The notes beneath the pieces were generated by a model. That model did not search any database, was not told the origin of the DNA, and worked only from the letters and a program-made list of their open reading frames with translations. A DNA stretch of 64,000 nt. Source: Parachlamydia acanthamoebae (GTDB taxonomy: Bacteria; Chlamydiota; Chlamydiia; Chlamydiales; Parachlamydiaceae). Below, one piece after another: positions 61,039-64,000 of the stretch (position 1 is its first letter; every line of letters starts with the position of its first letter). The translations under genes were made by a program, and so were the position numbers. The DNA lies in contig NZ_BAWW01000002.1 of the NCBI RefSeq assembly GCF_000875975.1, positions 124,001 to 188,000 of the forward strand, given 5' to 3'.

Positions 61039-62142
61039 TTAATAAAAATGCAGTTTTAGAAATAAATTTTCCAGCGTTATGCCTATAGAGGAAGATCGTT
61101 CTAGTGCTTTTCTAGCATCGCTAATGGCTTTTTGTACGAGTTCAATAGATAGTCGATTTCCTTGCTGAATCGATTGCTCGAGTTGATTGTAAGCATCCTT
61201 ATGAAACAGAAAAGTAGGATCACCTTTGACGCGAATCAGTTCTAAATCTCGATACCAGCTCAGGATAAAATCCAAAAGATGGGTGGTTTCTCGATTTGTT
61301 TGCACCGATACAAAACCCTCAATTTCCTTCTCAAGAGATTCTTTTTGAACGGCTGTTAAGTTTTCTAGATGACTAGATAATTCCTGGCGCATCTCCTCTT
61401 CCACTTGCTTTTTGGATTGCTCCAATTGGTCGGTTAGTTGACGGACGGTTTCCAAAAGAGCTCCGTAGGAAGAAAATCGACCCGCAGCTAAAAGAGGAAG
61501 AAGAATATCTTGGTAATAGGTTTTTTTTTGTGAGCAAAGGCGCGCTGCCTGGACAAAGGATCCTTTTGAAGAGGCTGCAATCGTTTGAGCTTCCTGTTCT
61601 GTTTTTTGGAAGTTCTCTTGAACAAATTTAACCAGGTACTTTTTTTCAACTTCTTGAAAATAAATTGTCTGAAAACGAGATCGAATAGTGGGCAGTAGGT
61701 TTTCTGGTAGCGAAGTGAGAAGAATAATCACGCAATCCAGAGCAGGTTCTTCAAAAGTTTTTAAAAGGGCATTGGCACTATAGGGGAGCATTCGCTCCGC
61801 TTCATGAATAATAAAGACTTTTCGTTTGGCTTGATAGGGAACAAGGTAGATTTCCTCAGTGAGTTGTCGCATCGCATCAATGCTATGCATGCCCAGTTTA
61901 CCTTCAGGTCGATAGATATGTAAATCCGGATGCGTTTCGGCTTTAACTTGTTTACGTTGATCTGCGGAACCATTTGTTAGGAGAATTTCGGCAAAGGCCT
62001 TGGCGAAAAGACTCTTCCCTATTCCCTCGGGTCCTGCAAAAAGGAGGGATTGTCCAATCGCATTTTTTTCGATCATCTTAATCAAATAGTGCTTGATGGG
62101 ATCATTTCCACAAATGTGAGAGAAATAGGTTTCCAGTATCAT
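61039..62142 (-). CDS. holB: DNA polymerase III delta-prime subunit
   Basis: 367 residues. It has an AAA+ clamp-loader layout: LLFAGPEGIGKSLFAKAFAE (Walker A), VFIIHEAERMLPYSANALLK, TFEEP, and PTIRSRFQ near the sensor/arginine region. The zinc-module cysteines of other clamp-loader subunits are missing, as in some delta-prime proteins. It works in the clamp loader that puts the sliding clamp on DNA. It follows tmk with a 4-base overlap, and gyrA is next upstream, an order I recall from Chlamydia. Confidence 0.92.
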   Translation of the reverse strand: MILETYFSHICGNDPIKHYLIKMIEKNAIGQSLLFAGPEGIGKSLFAKAFAEILLTNGSADQRKQVKAETHPDLHIYRPEGKLGMHSIDAMRQLTEEIYLVPYQAKRKVFIIHEAERMLPYSANALLKTFEEPALDCVIILLTSLPENLLPTIRSRFQTIYFQEVEKKYLVKFVQENFQKTEQEAQTIAASSKGSFVQAARLCSQKKTYYQDILLPLLAAGRFSSYGALLETVRQLTDQLEQSKKQVEEEMRQELSSHLENLTAVQKESLEKEIEGFVSVQTNRETTHLLDFILSWYRDLELIRVKGDPTFLFHKDAYNQLEQSIQQGNRLSIELVQKAISDARKALERSSSIGITLENLFLKLHFY

Positions 62143-62807
62143 AAGCTAAGTAAACGATCAATAGTCGCACGGGCATCGCGCAAAACAAGCTCGGGGGACA
62201 TGCTTGCATCAATGACATGATAGCGACTGGGGTTTTGATGAATCAGTTTAAAAAATCCTTGGCGAACGTGCTCATGAAATTCTAACTTTTCGGATTCAAT
62301 TCGATCGATGGAACCCATGGGAGCATCTTCTTTGGCTGCGTGTCTAGTTCTTGTTAGACCAACGTGTGGATCGATATCTAGGTAAATCGTTAAATCAGGA
62401 ACTACGTTGCCACACACAAATTTGCATAAATTTTGAACAGCTTCTAGTCCAAGACCGCGAGCGACACCTTGATAAGCAATTGTGGAATCATTAAATCTGT
62501 CACACAAAACAATTTTTCCTTTAGTAAGCGAGGGGAGGATAAGTTCCTCAATGTGCTGGGCACGAGCAGCCAAGAAGAGTAGAAGCTCTGCTTTGATGCT
62601 AATGGAAGTTTTAGTATTTTGCTGAAGGAGCCATTGCCTGATGGTGTTTCCCAAGGAGGAGCCGCCAGGTTCACGTGTTGATACAACATCATAGCCAAGT
62701 TGTTTAAGATCGGCCTCGACTTGTTGAATAAGCGTTGTTTTGCCAGCCCCTTCACCCCCTTCAAAGGTGATGAAACAAGGGCACTTTTTCAGTGTAGTCA
62801 TATGCAT
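62139..62807 (-). CDS. tmk: Thymidylate kinase
   Basis: 222 residues from the ATG at 62807; a TTG frame extends four codons further and 62801 is another ATG. The motifs are ITFEGGEGAGKTTLIQ (P-loop), STREPGGSSLG (substrate DR(X)-like loop), CDRFNDSTIAYQGVARGLG and the LID region LDIDPHVGLTRTR. It phosphorylates dTMP to dTDP. A hairpin lies between gyrA and this gene. The stop overlaps the holB start by four bases, so the two are co-translated. Confidence 0.95.
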   Translation of the reverse strand: MHMTTLKKCPCFITFEGGEGAGKTTLIQQVEADLKQLGYDVVSTREPGGSSLGNTIRQWLLQQNTKTSISIKAELLLFLAARAQHIEELILPSLTKGKIVLCDRFNDSTIAYQGVARGLGLEAVQNLCKFVCGNVVPDLTIYLDIDPHVGLTRTRHAAKEDAPMGSIDRIESEKLEFHEHVRQGFFKLIHQNPSRYHVIDASMSPELVLRDARATIDRLLSL

Positions 62808-62825
62808 TTTTTGTGGCAATTTAGA

Positions 62826-62850
62826 AGGCTGCAGAAATAATCTGCAGCCT
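62826..62850 (-). terminator. Hairpin between gyrA and tmk
   Basis: AGGCTGCAG pairs with CTGCAGCCT (9 bp) around a 7-base loop, nine bases after the gyrA stop. No strong T-run follows, so it is more likely a partial terminator or mRNA-processing element than a full stop. Confidence 0.6.
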
Positions 62851-62859
62851 ATCAGTCAT

Positions 62860-63999
62860 TTATTCTTCATTTTCTTCAAAAGGCGTGTCGAGTTCTTCTT
62901 CTTCGATTTCCTCTTCTATGACTTCTTCAAAAGCTGGCTCTTCGAGATCTGAGCCTTCTTCTTTCGCTAGAGGAGGAGCAGAAGGCTGAGTGTCTACTTT
63001 GGCGTTATCCACATCATCGGACACTTCCAACTTTTGGATGGCGACAAGGTAGTCTCCTTCTTTCAAGTTAGCAAGTTTAACACCTTGTGTGTTACGACCC
63101 ATGACGCGCAGATCCTTCATGGTGATTCGCACAGTTTGACCCTGAGCAGACATCATGACCATGCCATCTTCGTCCGTTACACAAAGAGCACCGACCACAT
63201 TTCCGTTTCTTTCACTTGTGATGATTGAGCGTACACCTACACCACCTCGGTTTGTTTGGCGGAAATCTTCGACGTTGGAGCGTTTACCAAATCCGTTTTC
63301 ACAAACAATTAAGATGGTTTCTGTTCCATTGACAGCTTCGCAGCCGACAACATAGTCGGTGTCATCTTTAAGAGTAACCCCTTTTACGCCGCGCGCCGTA
63401 CGTCCCATCGGCCGTACTTTGCCTTGATCAAAGCGAACAGCCATCCCATGGTAGGTAAATAGCATAATTTGTTGGGAATCAGAGACCAAACGAGCTGTGA
63501 CGACTTCATCGCCTTCCACAATATCGAGTGCCCAAATCCCTTTTCGTCTTGGATGGCTAAATTCAGAAAGTTCTGTCTTTTTGACAATCCCTTTTTTGGT
63601 TGCCATGAGGATATAAGCTTGTTGTTCGAAATTGGAGACACGTAGCACCGTTGCAATTTTCTCATCGGGACGAATATCTTCGAGAAGATTGATTAATGGT
63701 TTCCCTTTTGATTTTCGGCCTGTTTCAGGGATTTGCCAAACTTTGAGCCAATAACAACGACCCAGGTTTGTGAAAATCAGGAGGTAATCATGTGTTGAAG
63801 CCACATAAAGACCTTTAATTGCATCTTCTTCCCGTTTTAAATGCATACCGGCAATGCCTTGTCCACCACGGCGTTGTTCGCGGAAGGTGTCAACTGGCAT
63901 CCGTTTGATGTAGTCATCTTCTGAGATCGTGATGATGACAGACTCGTTGGCAATTAAATCTTCCATGTTCACTTCGCTTTCTGCCGCAATAATCTGTGT
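62860..63999 (-). CDS. gyrA: DNA gyrase subunit A, C-terminal part
   Basis: The gene enters from beyond the right edge, so the catalytic Tyr domain is not visible. Present are the end of the coiled-coil region, the GyrA box QRRGGQG and the C-terminal beta-pinwheel that wraps DNA, with its repeated blades (LLIFTNLGRCYWLKVWQIPE, IMLFTYHGMAVRF, VMMSAQGQTVRI). The end is strongly acidic (DLEEPAFEEVIEEEIEEEEL), as in other gyrases where the tail regulates supercoiling. It is followed by tmk and holB. Confidence 0.96.
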   Translation of the reverse strand, partial: TQIIAAESEVNMEDLIANESVIITISEDDYIKRMPVDTFREQRRGGQGIAGMHLKREEDAIKGLYVASTHDYLLIFTNLGRCYWLKVWQIPETGRKSKGKPLINLLEDIRPDEKIATVLRVSNFEQQAYILMATKKGIVKKTELSEFSHPRRKGIWALDIVEGDEVVTARLVSDSQQIMLFTYHGMAVRFDQGKVRPMGRTARGVKGVTLKDDTDYVVGCEAVNGTETILIVCENGFGKRSNVEDFRQTNRGGVGVRSIITSERNGNVVGALCVTDEDGMVMMSAQGQTVRITMKDLRVMGRNTQGVKLANLKEGDYLVAIQKLEVSDDVDNAKVDTQPSAPPLAKEEGSDLEEPAFEEVIEEEIEEEELDTPFEENEE

Positions 64000-64000
64000 T

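Overview
The window looks like a low-GC chromosome segment from a Chlamydiae-related amoeba symbiont, most likely in the Parachlamydiaceae and its relatives. This rests on gene content and order, not on a database match. The right end reads gyrA-tmk-holB, and hflX lies two genes from a PhnP-like metallo-beta-lactamase gene; I recall both arrangements from chlamydiae. The tmRNA sequence is chlamydia-like in its 5' half. Many products look host-directed: ankyrin, TPR/O-GlcNAc-transferase-like, PP2C-like, PI3/4-kinase-like and proline-rich proteins.

Layout. 1-2.3 kb: the end of a three-gene operon of type III polyketide synthase, methyltransferase and FAD oxidoreductase, convergent with a TPR/SPINDLY-type glycosyltransferase (2.3-4.3 kb). 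4.4-11 kb: an APH-family kinase, an orphan, a metallophosphoesterase with an extra N-terminal domain, a decayed short-chain dehydrogenase, a divergent cytochrome P450 and an alpha/beta hydrolase. 11-16 kb: an island-like stretch beside the 3' end of ssrA, with a truncated IS982-type transposase, an AbiE-like toxin-antitoxin pair with a duplicated palindromic operator, two small unknown genes and a Cys-rich orphan. 16.1-16.6 kb: ssrA with its own promoter and terminator.

17.9-45.7 kb is the most unusual part. Two paralogous giant proteins of about 3,045 residues each carry an SF2-like ATPase core that resembles the DUF3638/DUF3645 proteins of eukaryotes, within long regions I do not recognise. 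The first is followed at once by a membrane-anchored ankyrin protein and two PP2C-like phosphatases, whose catalytic domain is split by a helical insertion of about 275-300 residues. An effector-like proline-rich gene with 38-residue repeats is divergent from giant 1. An APC permease, a gamma-glutamyl hydrolase-like enzyme and a 198-residue orphan separate the phosphatases from giant 2. A decayed radC tail upstream of giant 2, and matching upstream DNA at the 198-residue gene and giant 2, record an old segmental duplication. TTATAA-rich dyads precede all three of giant 1, the orphan and giant 2.

45.7-49.9 kb: housekeeping-like genes radC, hflX, an MBL hydrolase and a membrane protein. 50.1-53.9 kb: a regulated amino-acid catabolic operon (DauR/YheO-like regulator, PLP aminotransferase broken by an in-frame TGA, PhzF-like protein, ornithine cyclodeaminase-like protein), preceded by a 25-codon ORF and a terminator. 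54.4-57.3 kb: a secreted DUF11-repeat protein and a beta-barrel-like partner. 57.3-60.9 kb: a TPR gene whose ribosome-binding site is folded into a 13-bp hairpin and coupled to a small membrane-protein ORF, a fragment-sized iron-permease-like protein, and a PI3/4-kinase-like effector candidate with a small partner. 61-64 kb: holB, tmk and the C-terminal part of gyrA.
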